Position numbers and translations under genes: made by a program. Positions 40,347-48,585 of a stretch of 64,000 nt of DNA are shown here, piece after piece; the first letter of the stretch is position 1; each line of letters opens with the position of its first letter. Source of the DNA: Streptomyces albidoflavus (GTDB taxonomy: Bacteria > Actinomycetota > Actinomycetes > Streptomycetales > Streptomycetaceae). Location of the stretch: contig NZ_JOII01000002.1 in NCBI RefSeq assembly GCF_000719955.1, forward strand, positions 248,001 to 312,000. The letters are read 5' to 3'. Below the pieces are notes generated by a model. The model was not told where the DNA came from. It did not search any database and saw nothing but the letters and a program-made list of their open reading frames with translations.

Positions 40347-41588
40347 CTAAGCGGACCCCAGCTCCGGAAGCTCCGCCCGCCGCAGCGCCGGGACGGCGAG
40401 GCCGAGCGCAGCGGCGAGCAGGCAGATCGCGCCGCAGCCGGCGAAGAACGTGGCCGCGCCCCAGAGCTCCACGGTGATGCCGACGGCGGGGAAGAGCACC
40501 GGGGCCAGGCCGAGGGTGCACAGGGTGGTGACCGAGGTGACGCGGCCGAGGTAGCGGGGGTCGGTCGCCGTCTGGACCAGCGCCCCCGTCAAGGTGGTGG
40601 CGAATCCGCTGGTCAGGCCGATCAGAGCGCCGAAGGCGACGGCCACGGTCAGGGAGGGCGCCTGGCCCAGGCCCACGGCCCCCGCGGCCGTGACGAGCAG
40701 GGCCGCCGCCATCGCCGCCCCCGCCCTCGGTACCCGCGGTGCCACGGTGAGCAGCAGCGCGGAGGCCGTGGCGCCCACGCTGAACGCGCTCGCCACCCAC
40801 CCCATGCCCACCGCACCCCAGCCGCGCTCGTCGGCCAGGAGCACCAGTCCGGTGGCGACGGGCCCGCTGAAGCACATCTCGCTCAGCCCGATCACCACGA
40901 CCAGCGGCGCCAGCAGCCGGTGGCGGCGGACGTAGCGCAGCCCGTCCCTCAGCTCTCCTCGCGCGGAGTCGCGCTGCGGCGGTCCGGCCACCGGGGTGAC
41001 GCGCACGGTGAGCAGGGTGGCGAGGGAGACGGCGAAGAGCACCCCCGCCACGGCGAACGCGCCCTCCGCTCCCCCGGCCACCAGCACGGCCCCCGCCACG
41101 AGCGGTCCCACGGCGTTGCTCAGCCGGATCGACAGTCCGCGCATCCCCTGGACGCGGGCGAGCTGGTCGGCTGTCGTGATGCGCGGTGGCAGCGCTCCCA
41201 CCGCCGGCATGAAGACCGCGTCCACCACACCGAAGATCAGCGCGACGAGGGCCAGCAGCCACAGGTGCGCGGGCGCCAGCGCGAGGGCCGCGGCGGCGAG
41301 GAGGATCACCACGCAGCGGACCCCGTCGCTGAGGACGGCGACCCGGCGCGGCCCGAACCGGTCGGCCACCACGCCGCCGCCGAGCATGAGGACCGCACGG
41401 GGGACGGCCCCGGCCGCGACCACCAGCCCCACCTGCGAGGGCCCGCCCGCACGCGTGGCGGCCCAGGACAGCGCGAGGAAGAAGACGACATCGCCCGCAA
41501 CGGAGGCGGTGTACGCGGTCAGCCAGCGCAGGACGTTGGCGTCCCCGTAGGCGGGCCGCGCGGGCACGGCCACGTCCTGGGCACTCAT
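40347..41588 (-). CDS. MFS transporter under ArsR-type control
   Basis: A 413-residue major facilitator with twelve hydrophobic segments, of the DHA3/macrolide-efflux type. Loop 2-3 motif 'GGVVADRFGPRRVAVLSD' at about 72-89; 'FMPAVGALPPRITTADQLAR' near 131 in part. It probably exports a drug or metabolite. The ATG overlaps the stop of the upstream ArsR-type regulator gene by four bases (41585-41588), so both are made from one message and the regulator almost certainly controls the pair. Typical of drug-inducible efflux operons in Streptomyces. Confidence 0.9.
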   Translation of the reverse strand: MSAQDVAVPARPAYGDANVLRWLTAYTASVAGDVVFFLALSWAATRAGGPSQVGLVVAAGAVPRAVLMLGGGVVADRFGPRRVAVLSDGVRCVVILLAAAALALAPAHLWLLALVALIFGVVDAVFMPAVGALPPRITTADQLARVQGMRGLSIRLSNAVGPLVAGAVLVAGGAEGAFAVAGVLFAVSLATLLTVRVTPVAGPPQRDSARGELRDGLRYVRRHRLLAPLVVVIGLSEMCFSGPVATGLVLLADERGWGAVGMGWVASAFSVGATASALLLTVAPRVPRAGAAMAAALLVTAAGAVGLGQAPSLTVAVAFGALIGLTSGFATTLTGALVQTATDPRYLGRVTSVTTLCTLGLAPVLFPAVGITVELWGAATFFAGCGAICLLAAALGLAVPALRRAELPELGSA

Positions 41589-42202
41589 TCGTCACCCGCC
41601 GGAGGCCGGGCCGTACCCGGCACCGGAAACGCCTGGAGCTGCAGCGCCACGGGGACGGCGCCCTCGCTCTCCCCGCCGTCGGCGCGATACCGCTCGATCA
41701 CCTCGAAGATCTCCGCCCGCATCCGGTGCACGTCGGCCGGGGTCAGCCGGAGGAGGAAGTCGCTGTAGGTGATGACGTCGAGCCATTCCCCGGGGATCCG
41801 GGGCAGTTCCTGCGCCGACCTGCGCAGCCGGTCCGCCGCGGCGAGGGCCACCGCGTGGGTGTACCCGAGCCCGGCCTCGCGCTCCGCGCCGGAAGCGGCG
41901 GCGGGGTCGTGGATCGACTGGCGGTGCGCGGACCGCCACCACCGTTCGCGTCCGGTGCCGCGCCCCGGCTCCTCCACGATCAGTCCCCCGGCGGCGAGAC
42001 GGCGCAGGTGGTAGCTGGCCGCCCCTGGATTGATGCCGAGTTCCCCGGCGATCCGGCCCGCGGTGGACGGGCCGCGCTCACGCAGCAGGGAGAGCACGTT
42101 CAGCCGTAGCGGGTGGGCGAGCACGCGCAGTGCGGCCGTGTCGAGTTCGATGTCCCGCGCAAAGGAGTCCGCGTCCGCGGACGCGGCGGAGGGATCGGTC
42201 AT
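41585..42202 (-). CDS. ArsR-type winged-helix regulator
   Basis: A 205-residue ArsR/HTH_20-type regulator. The winged helix is at about 20-95 ('AALRVLAHPLRLNVLSLL', 'GRIAGELGINPGAASYHLRRL', 'EEPGRGTGRERWWRSA' as separate elements), and the C-terminal 100 residues are a helical dimerisation or ligand domain. No metal-binding cysteine pair is visible, so the signal is probably an organic compound, not a metal. It is the first gene of an operon with the MFS transporter. A -10-like TACTCT ends six bases before the ATG and a 7-bp inverted repeat at 42218-42249 overlaps the promoter, which suggests autoregulation. Confidence 0.9.
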   Translation of the reverse strand: MTDPSAASADADSFARDIELDTAALRVLAHPLRLNVLSLLRERGPSTAGRIAGELGINPGAASYHLRRLAAGGLIVEEPGRGTGRERWWRSAHRQSIHDPAAASGAEREAGLGYTHAVALAAADRLRRSAQELPRIPGEWLDVITYSDFLLRLTPADVHRMRAEIFEVIERYRADGGESEGAVPVALQLQAFPVPGTARPPAGDE

Positions 42203-42208
42203 GCGCCG

Positions 42209-42214
42209 AGAGTA
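42209..42214 (-). promoter_or_regulatory. -10 box of ArsR-MFS operon
   Basis: On the minus strand TACTCT, six bases before the ATG at 42202, indicating a leaderless transcript. Confidence 0.45.
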
Positions 42215-42217
42215 GAG

Positions 42218-42249
42218 TCACAACAGTTGTTGCGAAAGAGTCGTTGTGA
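42218..42249. promoter_or_regulatory. Inverted repeat, candidate ArsR operator
   Basis: TCACAAC and GTTGTGA (42218-42224, 42243-42249) are perfect 7-bp arms 18 bases apart; the left arm also starts a nested CAACAGTTG palindrome (42221-42229). The site overlaps the -35/spacer region of the operon promoter. Confidence 0.6.
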
Positions 42250-42330
42250 GAATCGGCCGGAACCCAACTCTCTTACGGACAGGATCAGTTCGGAGCGTTC
42301 CGGCGGGGCGTTCCGGCGACGGTGCCGGAA

Positions 42331-42366
42331 CCTCCTCCGGCCCGCGCGTCCGCGGGCCGGAGGAGG
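42331..42366 (-). terminator. Strong terminator after tuf3
   Basis: Perfect 15-bp stem (42331-42345 with 42352-42366) and a 6-base loop, 25 bases downstream of the EF-Tu stop. Confidence 0.85.
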
Positions 42367-42391
42367 CCGAGAGGAGAGCCGGCCTCCCGGC

Positions 42392-43564
42392 TCAGCCCAG
42401 CACCTCCTGCACCGTGCCCGCCCCCACGGTCCTGCCGCCCTCACGGACGGCGAAGCCGAGGCCGGGCTCCAGCGGTACCTCGCGGCCCAGCTCGACGGTC
42501 AGGGTGACGGTCTCGCCGGGCCGGGCGACAGCCGCCTCACCGAGGTCGATGTCCCCGACGACGTCCGCCGTACGCAGGTAGAACTGCGGGCGGTAGCCGG
42601 TGACCACCGGGGTGCCCCGGCCGCCCTCCCGGCCGGGGAGCAGGTAGACCCGCGCGGTGAAGCGGCGGCGCGGGGTGACACTGCCGGGCGCCGCCACGAC
42701 ATGGCCACGGCGCACCGCGTCACGGGCGACGCCGCGCAGCAGCAGCGCCACGTTGTCGCCGGCCTGGGCCGACTCCATCGGCTTGCCGAAGGTCTCGACA
42801 CCGGTGACGACGGTCTCCACCCCGGCGCCGAGCACCTCGACGCGGTCGCCGACGCGGACGGTGCCGCGCTCGACGGCGCCGGTGACGACGGTGCCCCGGC
42901 CGGTGATGGTCAGGACGTTCTCCACCGGCAGCAGGAAGGGCGCGTCGACGTACCGCTCGGGCATCGGCACATAGGTGTCGACGGCGTCGAGCAGCCCCTG
43001 GACCGCCTCCGTCCAGCGCGGGTCCCCCTCCAGCGCCCGGAGTCCGGAGACCCGGACCACCGGCACCTCGGAGCCCGGGTAGCCGTGCCGGTCGAGCAGG
43101 TCGCGGACCTCCAGTTCGACCAGGTCGGTCAGCTCCTCGTCCCCGGCGTCGGCCTTGTTGAGGGCGACGACGAGGTGGTCGACGCCGACCTGCCGGGCGA
43201 GCAGGACGTGCTCGGCGGTCTGCGGCATGACCCCGTCGAGGGCGGAGACCACCAGGATCGCGCCGTCGAGCTGGGCCGCGCCGGTGACCATGTTCTTCAC
43301 ATAGTCGGCGTGGCCCGGCATGTCGACGTGGGCGTAGTGGCGGGTGTCGGTCTCGTACTCGACGTGGGCGATGTTGATGGTGATGCCGCGCCGCGCCTCC
43401 TCGGGCGCCCGGTCGATGCGGTCGAAGGGCACGAAGGTGCCGGAGCCCCGCTCGCTGAGGACCTTGGTGATGGCGGCGGTGAGGGTGGTCTTGCCGTGGT
43501 CGACGTGGCCCATCGTGCCGATGTTCAGGTGGGGCTTGGTACGCAGGTATGCCGTCTTGGGCAT
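42392..43564 (-). CDS. tuf3: Divergent elongation factor Tu (EF-Tu3 type)
   Basis: A 390-residue EF-Tu, shorter and clearly diverged from the housekeeping 397-residue form. All GTP-binding elements are there: '[16 protein letters not shown]' (about 19-34), '[15 protein letters not shown]', '[12 protein letters not shown]' (Cys to Met), 'NKADAGDEE' (NKCD to NKAD) and 'VSGLRAL'. Domains 2 and 3 follow, ending '[15 protein letters not shown]'. It delivers aminoacyl-tRNA to the ribosome. Where E. coli EF-Tu has Gln-Tyr-Asp-Phe-Pro (Tyr160, a kirromycin-contact residue) this protein has Arg-His-Gly-Tyr-Pro. Streptomyces tuf3 copies are distinct from tuf1, and EF-Tu3 of a kirromycin producer was reported drug-resistant. 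Ribosome site GAAGGA; unusual 5' leader. Confidence 0.92.
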   Translation of the reverse strand: MPKTAYLRTKPHLNIGTMGHVDHGKTTLTAAITKVLSERGSGTFVPFDRIDRAPEEARRGITINIAHVEYETDTRHYAHVDMPGHADYVKNMVTGAAQLDGAILVVSALDGVMPQTAEHVLLARQVGVDHLVVALNKADAGDEELTDLVELEVRDLLDRHGYPGSEVPVVRVSGLRALEGDPRWTEAVQGLLDAVDTYVPMPERYVDAPFLLPVENVLTITGRGTVVTGAVERGTVRVGDRVEVLGAGVETVVTGVETFGKPMESAQAGDNVALLLRGVARDAVRRGHVVAAPGSVTPRRRFTARVYLLPGREGGRGTPVVTGYRPQFYLRTADVVGDIDLGEAAVARPGETVTLTVELGREVPLEPGLGFAVREGGRTVGAGTVQEVLG

Positions 43565-43616
43565 GGTGATGTCCTTCTCCGGAAGGCGGGACGATCCGGG
43601 ACCCCGGGCTCTGGCC

Positions 43617-43659
43617 GACCCTCCCCCTGCGGGGTCCGCCGGACGTTCCGGGGAGGGTC
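43617..43659 (-). promoter_or_regulatory. Hairpin in tuf3 5' leader
   Basis: GACCCTCCCC (43617-43626) and GGGGAGGGTC (43650-43659) pair perfectly over 10 bp around a 23-base loop, about 55-95 bases upstream of the tuf3 ATG. The stop codon of the candidate leader ORF overlaps the base of the stem, which is the geometry expected of a translation-sensitive leader. Confidence 0.45.
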
Positions 43660-43756
43660 AGCTTCGTGCGCCGTCGAAGCCGTCGAAGGGGAAACCGGCA
43701 CCCTTCGCAGCGTCCGCGACTGCGGACGTGGCTGCGGGAAAGGCGTACCGGGACAT
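43658..43756 (-). CDS. Possible 32-residue leader peptide upstream of tuf3
   Basis: Begins at the ATG at 43756 with AGGA eight bases upstream and encodes MSRYAFPAATSAVADAAKG followed by an aromatic, acidic end ('FPFDGFDGARS'). The TGA lies in the tuf3 leader hairpin. Third-position GC is only about three quarters, lower than in neighbouring genes, so it may not be translated. There are no modification-enzyme genes nearby, so a ribosomally made natural product is unlikely; a regulatory leader ORF is the more sensible reading. Confidence 0.28.
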   Translation of the reverse strand: MSRYAFPAATSAVADAAKGAGFPFDGFDGARS

Positions 43757-43884
43757 GGCCCACATCCTGGCCGAAGGGAGCGGGGGCGTCGAGCGATTTA
43801 CCCGCCGCCCGGACACCACGCAAGCCGGGCAGCCCCCGTACCCCGCTGACGCGGCCCGCAGGGCGATCACCCCGTTCTGTCGGT

Positions 43885-43890
43885 TACGCT
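43885..43890 (+). promoter_or_regulatory. -10 box of a likely leaderless promoter (TVP38 gene)
   Basis: TACGCT ends six bases before the ATG at 43897; no Shine-Dalgarno between. Confidence 0.4.
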
Positions 43891-43896
43891 CCCCGA

Positions 43897-44619
43897 ATGG
43901 CGTCCCCCACCACCGCACCGGTGGCTCCTGTCCGCCCCGCGCGGTCCGCGGCGGTGCGCTGCGCACGGCTGCTGATGTCGCCGTGGTCGCGGCTCTCCCT
44001 GCTGGTGCTGGTGCTGGTCTCGGCCGGGGCGGCGATGCTGGTCCTGGAGCCGCAGCAGCTGCTCACCACGGGCATCCCCGCGGCCCTCGGCACGGGTGCG
44101 GCGGCGCTGCTCTTCGCCGCCGGGTACGGGATCTGCACGGCCGCGTTCGTGCCCCGGCCGCTGCTGAACCTCGCGGCGGGCGCCCTGTTCGGCTCGGCCA
44201 CCGGTGTGGTCGCGGCGGTCGCGGGGACCGTGGTCGGGGCGGGCATCGCCTTCGGGCTGGGGCGGCTGCTGGGCCAGGACGCGCTGCGCCCGCTGCTGCG
44301 CGGCCGCTGGCTGAAGGCGGCCGACGGGCAGCTGAGCCGGCACGGCTTCCGCTCGATGCTGGCGGTGCGGCTCTTCCCCGGCGTGCCGTTCGCCGCCGCC
44401 AACTACTGCGCCGCCGTCTCCCGGATCGGCTGGACGCCGTTCCTGCTGGCGACGGCGGTGGGCTCGGTGCCGAACACCGCCGCGTACGTGCTGGCCGGGT
44501 CGACGGCCGCCTCGCCGACCTCCCCGGTCTTCCTCGCCTCGGCCGGGTTCATCGCCCTCTCCGCACTGGCCGCCTCGGTCTTCGCCTGGCGCAGGCGGCA
44601 CCGGCTCGGCTCCGGCTGA
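43897..44619 (+). CDS. TVP38/TMEM64-family membrane protein
   Basis: A 240-residue VTT-domain protein related to DedA, with about five spans. The family block 'FVPRPLLNLAAGALFGSATG' is at about 87-106 and 'AVRLFPGVPFAAANYCAAVS' at about 155-174 in part (RLFPGVPFAAANY). These proteins sit in the cytoplasmic membrane and, by relation to DedA and VMP1, may move lipids between leaflets. ATG at 43897 with a likely leaderless promoter. Divergent from tuf3 by 332 bases; no shared function is evident. No strong terminator before the methyltransferase gene at 44696. Confidence 0.85.
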   Translation: MASPTTAPVAPVRPARSAAVRCARLLMSPWSRLSLLVLVLVSAGAAMLVLEPQQLLTTGIPAALGTGAAALLFAAGYGICTAAFVPRPLLNLAAGALFGSATGVVAAVAGTVVGAGIAFGLGRLLGQDALRPLLRGRWLKAADGQLSRHGFRSMLAVRLFPGVPFAAANYCAAVSRIGWTPFLLATAVGSVPNTAAYVLAGSTAASPTSPVFLASAGFIALSALAASVFAWRRRHRLGSG

Positions 44620-44695
44620 CCCGCCGCGCGGGGGGCTGGCTCGATCTTCCCGGCGGGGCGGGACGCGCGGGCCACGGCCGGGTTGGATGGGCCGT

Positions 44696-45589
44696 ATGGA
44701 TGACCTGGTGACGGACGACAAGCGGCGGCCCGACCCCGCCGACCGGCGGCTGATGGCGGTCAACGAGGCGAACTGGGACGCCCGGACCCCCGTCCACACG
44801 GCGAGCGACTTCTACGGCCTCGCCGACGACGCCCAGGCGCTCGACCCGGCGCGCTGGTTCGCCCCGTACGAGTGGGAGGACCTCGGGGAGCTGGCCGGGC
44901 GGGACCTGGTCCACCTCCAGTGCCACCTGGGGACCGAGACGCTGGTCCTGGCCGGCAAGGGCGCCCGGGCGACCGGGCTCGACCTCTCCGGGGCCTCGGT
45001 GGCGGCCGCCCGGGAGCTGGCGGCGCGGCAGGAGTCCGGGCCGATGGCCGGGACCCGTTACGTTCAGGCCAATGTCTACGACGCCGTGGAGGCGCTCGGC
45101 GTGGCCCGCTTCGACGTGGTGTACACGGGCAAGGGCGCCCTGTGCTACCTGCCGGACCTGGACCGCTGGGCCGCGGTGGTGGCCGGTCTGCTGCGCCCGG
45201 GCGGGATGCTCTACCTCGCCGAGTTCCACCCGCTGCTCAACTCCTTCGGCCCGACGCCGACCGCCGAGGCCGGGACTCCGCTGGTGCTCCGCCACGACTA
45301 CCTGGCCGGGCGCGGGGCGATCCGCCGGGACGCCACGTACACGTACACCGACGGGCCGCCGGTGGAGGGGGCGACGGAGAGCGTCGAGTGGATGCACGGG
45401 CTCGGCGAGGTGGTGACCGCGCTGACCGGGGCGGGGCTGGTGATCGAGCTGCTGCGGGAGGACGAGGAGCTGCCCTTCCCGCGCTGGCCCGAGATGGTGC
45501 GTACGGAGTCCGGGCGGTGGCGGCTGCCGGACGCGGCGCCGCGCGTTCCGCTGCTCTTCGCGCTGCGGGCGCGCCGCCCGGTGGCGTAG
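44696..45589 (+). CDS. Class I SAM-dependent methyltransferase
   Basis: A 297-residue methyltransferase. The N-terminal helix 'VNEANWDARTPVHTASDFYG' is a hallmark of this actinobacterial group; the SAM-binding motif I is modified ('LVHLQCHLGTETLVLAGKGA' in part, HLQCHLGTETL at about 74-84, in place of GxGxG), followed by 'TGLDLSGASVAAARELAA' and 'FDVVYTGKGALCYLPDL'. The acceptor is unknown. Start is ATG 44696 or 44687; TTGGAT ending eight bases before 44696 suggests a leaderless start there. A 12-bp terminator follows at 45600-45631. Confidence 0.85.
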   Translation: MDDLVTDDKRRPDPADRRLMAVNEANWDARTPVHTASDFYGLADDAQALDPARWFAPYEWEDLGELAGRDLVHLQCHLGTETLVLAGKGARATGLDLSGASVAAARELAARQESGPMAGTRYVQANVYDAVEALGVARFDVVYTGKGALCYLPDLDRWAAVVAGLLRPGGMLYLAEFHPLLNSFGPTPTAEAGTPLVLRHDYLAGRGAIRRDATYTYTDGPPVEGATESVEWMHGLGEVVTALTGAGLVIELLREDEELPFPRWPEMVRTESGRWRLPDAAPRVPLLFALRARRPVA

Positions 45590-45599
45590 TCCGGGCGCC

Positions 45600-45631
45600 T
45601 TCGCCCCCGCCAGGGTCACGGCGGGGGCGAA
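45600..45631 (+). terminator. Terminator after methyltransferase gene
   Basis: TTCGCCCCCGCC and GGCGGGGGCGAA pair perfectly over 12 bp with an 8-base loop, 11 bases after the stop. Confidence 0.8.
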
Positions 45632-45671
45632 CTGCTGGATTCAACGGGGCCGTTCGGGTCACAAGGCAGCT

Positions 45672-46424
45672 ATGTCGCCCAAGGACGCAAGACCCCGGAA
45701 GGGCGCCGCCGACCAGGTGGCGCCGGAGTACGACGCCGACCGCCCGGACCCGCCGCACGCGGGGACCGGGGGTGTCCGGGAGCGCCGGCGCGCCCCGTGG
45801 TGGGTGAAGATGCTGGCGTTCTTCACCGGACTCCTCCTGCTGTTCTTCGCGGTCACCCGGCTGGACCTGGTGCCGGGGCTCGACGATGTGTTCGGCAGCG
45901 AGACGAAGGACCGCACCGGTCCGGCGGTGCTCAAGTCGATCCGCGACATGAGCAGCTACCAGGCCGCCTCCGGCAACTTCCAGGTCGTGGTCGACCTGGA
46001 GAAGGACACCAAGTACGTGCCCGACGCCATCAAGGGCACCCGGACCCTCTTCGTCGGCGCGGGCACCGTCGGCGCCTCCGTCGACCTCGGCGGGATCGGC
46101 GACGACGCGGTCACGGTGAACGAGGAGCGGACCCGTGCCGAGATCCGGCTGCCGCACGCGGAGCTCGGCAAGCCGGCGCTCGACGCGGACCGCAGCTACA
46201 CCGTCTCCAAGCAGCGGGGCCTGCTCGACCGGCTGGGCGACTTCATCTCGGACAACCCGGGCAGCGAACAGGCCGTCAACAAGCTGGCCGTACGGCACAT
46301 CGGCGACGCCGCCAAGGAGAGCGGCCTGGTCTCCCGCGCCGAACGGAACACCACCGGCATGCTGCAAGGGCTGCTGACCTCGCTGGGCTTCAAGGAGGTC
46401 ACCGTCGTCTACGGCGACAAGTGA
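45672..46424 (+). CDS. DUF4230-family membrane-anchored protein
   Basis: A 250-residue protein with a charged cytoplasmic start (1-42), one membrane span at about 46-63 ('MLAFFTGLLLLFFAVTRL') and an extracytoplasmic DUF4230 domain ('SSYQAASGNFQVVVDLEKD', 'FVGAGTVGASVDLGGIGDD', 'VTVNEERTRAEIRLPHAEL'). The family is widespread and of unknown function; the pattern resembles SPFH/prohibitin-like or LemA-associated envelope proteins. ATG at 45672, six bases after a GGCAGC string that is a weak ribosome site. A long terminator follows at 46437-46476. Confidence 0.8.
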   Translation: MSPKDARPRKGAADQVAPEYDADRPDPPHAGTGGVRERRRAPWWVKMLAFFTGLLLLFFAVTRLDLVPGLDDVFGSETKDRTGPAVLKSIRDMSSYQAASGNFQVVVDLEKDTKYVPDAIKGTRTLFVGAGTVGASVDLGGIGDDAVTVNEERTRAEIRLPHAELGKPALDADRSYTVSKQRGLLDRLGDFISDNPGSEQAVNKLAVRHIGDAAKESGLVSRAERNTTGMLQGLLTSLGFKEVTVVYGDK

Positions 46425-46436
46425 GGCCCGTCGCCG

Positions 46437-46476
46437 CGCGCCGGCGGGCCGGGGACCACCCCCGGCCTGCCGGCGC
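46437..46476 (+). terminator. Long hairpin terminator after DUF4230 gene
   Basis: 18-base arms (46437-46454 and 46459-46476) with a single G-T pair and a very small loop, 12 bases after the stop. Confidence 0.8.
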
Positions 46477-46704
46477 GTCACTTTGCGTACACCTTCCGGC
46501 CCACGACCCGCCTGTGCGGGCGTCGCCCCCCGGCCACCTGACGGCGTTACGCTGCCCGGGCCGGGGGCGCGATCCGGGGCATACCGCACCTTTCGCACCC
46601 GTCGGCACCGCCTGACGCCACGTCGGGCGGCCCTGCCCGCACCGCGACGGCGCCCCGGGAACACCGGCCGCCACGCACGACGCTCCCCGGACGGCCTGCC
46701 TTCC

Positions 46705-47592
46705 ATGTCCTGGTTCGAATCCTTCATCCTCGGGCTGGTCCAGGGACTCACCGAGTTCCTGCCGATCTCCTCCAGCGCCCATCTGCGGCTGACCGCGGCC
46801 TTCGCGGGCTGGCACGACCCGGGCGCGGCGTTCACCGCGATCACCCAGATCGGCACCGAGGCGGCCGTCCTCATCTACTTCCGCAAGGACATCGCCACCA
46901 TCGTGGGCGCCTGGTGCCGTTCGGTGGTCGCGATGGTCCGCCGGGACGGCTCGATGCAGGGCAACCACGACGCGCAGCTCGGCTGGCTGGTCATCATCGG
47001 CTCGATCCCGATCGGCGTGCTCGGCGTGACGCTCAAGGACCAGATCGAGGGCCCGTTCCGGGACCTGAGACTGATCGCGACCACCCTAATCGTGATGGGC
47101 CTGGTGCTGGGCCTCGCCGACCGGCTGGCGGCCCGCGCCGAGACCGGCGGCGGCCGGCACCGGGCGAACGGCGGCAAGACCCTGCGCGACCTGGGCGTCC
47201 GCGACGGCCTGATCTACGGCTGCTGCCAGGCCCTGGCCCTGGTCCCCGGCGTCTCCCGCTCCGGTGCCACCATCAGCGGCGGTCTGCTGATGGGCTACAC
47301 CCGCGAGGCCGCCGCCCGCTACTCGTTCCTGCTGGCCGTACCGGCCGTCCTCGCCTCCGGCTTCTACGAGCTGCGCGACGCGGGCGAGGGGCACGTCGCG
47401 TGGGGCCAGACCGTCTTCGCCACCCTGGTCGCCTTCGTGGTCGGGTACGCGGTGATCGCCTGGTTCATGCGGTTCATCACCACCCGCAGCTTCATGCCGT
47501 TCGTCTACTACCGGGTGGCCCTGGGCATTCTGATCTTCATCCTGGTGGCGGCCGGGGTCCTGAGTCCGCACGCGGGCGAGTCGGCGGCCTGA
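46705..47592 (+). CDS. uppP: Undecaprenyl-diphosphatase (BacA/UppP)
   Basis: A 295-residue membrane enzyme that removes a phosphate from undecaprenyl diphosphate so that the lipid carrier can be reused for cell-wall synthesis; overproduction gives bacitracin tolerance. Both BacA signature regions are intact: 'GLVQGLTEFLPISSSAHL' at about 10-27 (Glu-rich active loop) and 'LALVPGVSRSGATISGGLL' at about 180-198. About eight spans. ATG at 46705; the 228 bases upstream after the DUF4230 terminator contain no gene. The frame is open upstream without similarity. No operon partner. Confidence 0.95.
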   Translation: MSWFESFILGLVQGLTEFLPISSSAHLRLTAAFAGWHDPGAAFTAITQIGTEAAVLIYFRKDIATIVGAWCRSVVAMVRRDGSMQGNHDAQLGWLVIIGSIPIGVLGVTLKDQIEGPFRDLRLIATTLIVMGLVLGLADRLAARAETGGGRHRANGGKTLRDLGVRDGLIYGCCQALALVPGVSRSGATISGGLLMGYTREAAARYSFLLAVPAVLASGFYELRDAGEGHVAWGQTVFATLVAFVVGYAVIAWFMRFITTRSFMPFVYYRVALGILIFILVAAGVLSPHAGESAA

Positions 47593-47780
47593 GCCCCTTT
47601 TGGTCCGTTTCATTCGCCTATCGGGTGGTCTGCTGTCACACTCGCAGACGGGAGTGGGCACCTCCGGCACGTCCGGACCGCCCGCGTGGAGCGCCCGCCC
47701 CGTCCGGCGGCGGGCCCCTCCCGTCCGCACAGGTGAGGCAGCGAGTACGACATGACCCAGACACCGCACGGGGAGACCCG

Positions 47781-48575
47781 ATGACCACCGCCGGCACCTC
47801 GCGCATGGAGATCACCGGCAACGCGCTGACCGGCGCGCCCTGCTGGGCCACCCTGCTGACCCACGACATCGCCGCCGCCCGCGACTTCTACGGGCAGGTG
47901 CTCGGCTGGGAGTTCGAGCCCTCCCCGATGGGTGAGGAGTGGTCCACCGCGACCGCCCACGGCATCCCGGTGGCCAGCCTCGGCGCGGTCGCCAGCTCCC
48001 TGCCGATCGCCGTCGACTGGCTGGCGTACTTCGCGGTGGCCGACTCGAACGAGGCGGCCGGGCGGGTCCGGGAGCGCGGCGGGACGGTGGCGATCGGCCC
48101 GGTCGACACCCCCTCGGGGCGTGCCACCCTGGCCGCCGACCCGACGGGCCCGACGTTCGGCCTCTGGGAGGGCCGGATGGTCGACGACTGGCAGCACTGG
48201 CGGCTGCACCGCCCGTGGTGGCTGGTCCTGGAGAGCGCGGACCCCTTCGCCGCCGCCCTCTTCTACGGCGCGGTCCTGGACTGGGAGTACCGCGAGGGCG
48301 AGGACGCCGTGGGGTACGAGGACGACGAGATCGTGCTGCGCGACCACGGCCACGTCGCGGCCCGGCTCCGCCCCCGCGACCCGCAGAACCCGGCGCTCCA
48401 CCCGCGCTGGAACCTGATCTTCCCGGTCCCCGACGTCGCCGAGGCGGCCCGCCGGGCGGTGGAACTGGGCGCGGTACGGCTGGCGGAGACCACCCCGGTC
48501 GCCGACGAGGGCGCGGTCCTGCGCGACCCGGACGGCGCGGTCTTCTCCCTGGCACCGGCCTCGGCCGGGCACTGA
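47781..48575 (+). CDS. Two-domain VOC (glyoxalase-like) protein
   Basis: A 264-residue protein with two vicinal-oxygen-chelate domains in tandem. Domain 1 (about 15-130) opens 'GAPCWATLLTHDIAAARDFY' and includes 'GGTVAIGPVDTPSGRATLAADPTG' in part (VDTPSGRATLAADPTG); domain 2 (about 140-260) opens 'PWWLVLESADPFAAALFY' and ends 'RDPDGAVFSLAPA'. This arrangement is common in Streptomyces proteins of unknown function; members include dioxygenases, glyoxalases and antibiotic-binding proteins. ATG at 47781 has GGGAGA 7 bases upstream. It ends 10 bases from the convergent decarboxylase gene. Confidence 0.82.
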   Translation: MTTAGTSRMEITGNALTGAPCWATLLTHDIAAARDFYGQVLGWEFEPSPMGEEWSTATAHGIPVASLGAVASSLPIAVDWLAYFAVADSNEAAGRVRERGGTVAIGPVDTPSGRATLAADPTGPTFGLWEGRMVDDWQHWRLHRPWWLVLESADPFAAALFYGAVLDWEYREGEDAVGYEDDEIVLRDHGHVAARLRPRDPQNPALHPRWNLIFPVPDVAEAARRAVELGAVRLAETTPVADEGAVLRDPDGAVFSLAPASAGH

Positions 48576-48585
48576 GACCCGCTCC

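Larger units (their letters stand above)
43565..43896 (-). other. tuf3 leader and divergent promoter region (332 bases)
   Basis: No large gene. On the minus strand it holds the tuf3 ribosome site (GGAGAAGGA), a 10-bp hairpin (43617-43659) and a possible 32-codon leader ORF (43658-43756). On the plus strand it carries the promoter of the TVP38 gene. Lower third-position GC than neighbouring genes argues against a longer coding region. Confidence 0.5.

Noticed and set aside
43658-43756. Small ORF as a lasso or other RiPP precursor
   Set aside because: No leader Thr before the Gly-rich end, and no cyclase, protease or modification-enzyme genes nearby; a leader ORF for tuf3 is more plausible.
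46705-46725. GGTTCGAATCC-like string resembling a tRNA T-loop
   Set aside because: It lies within the first codons of uppP (MSWFESF) and no cloverleaf arms surround it.
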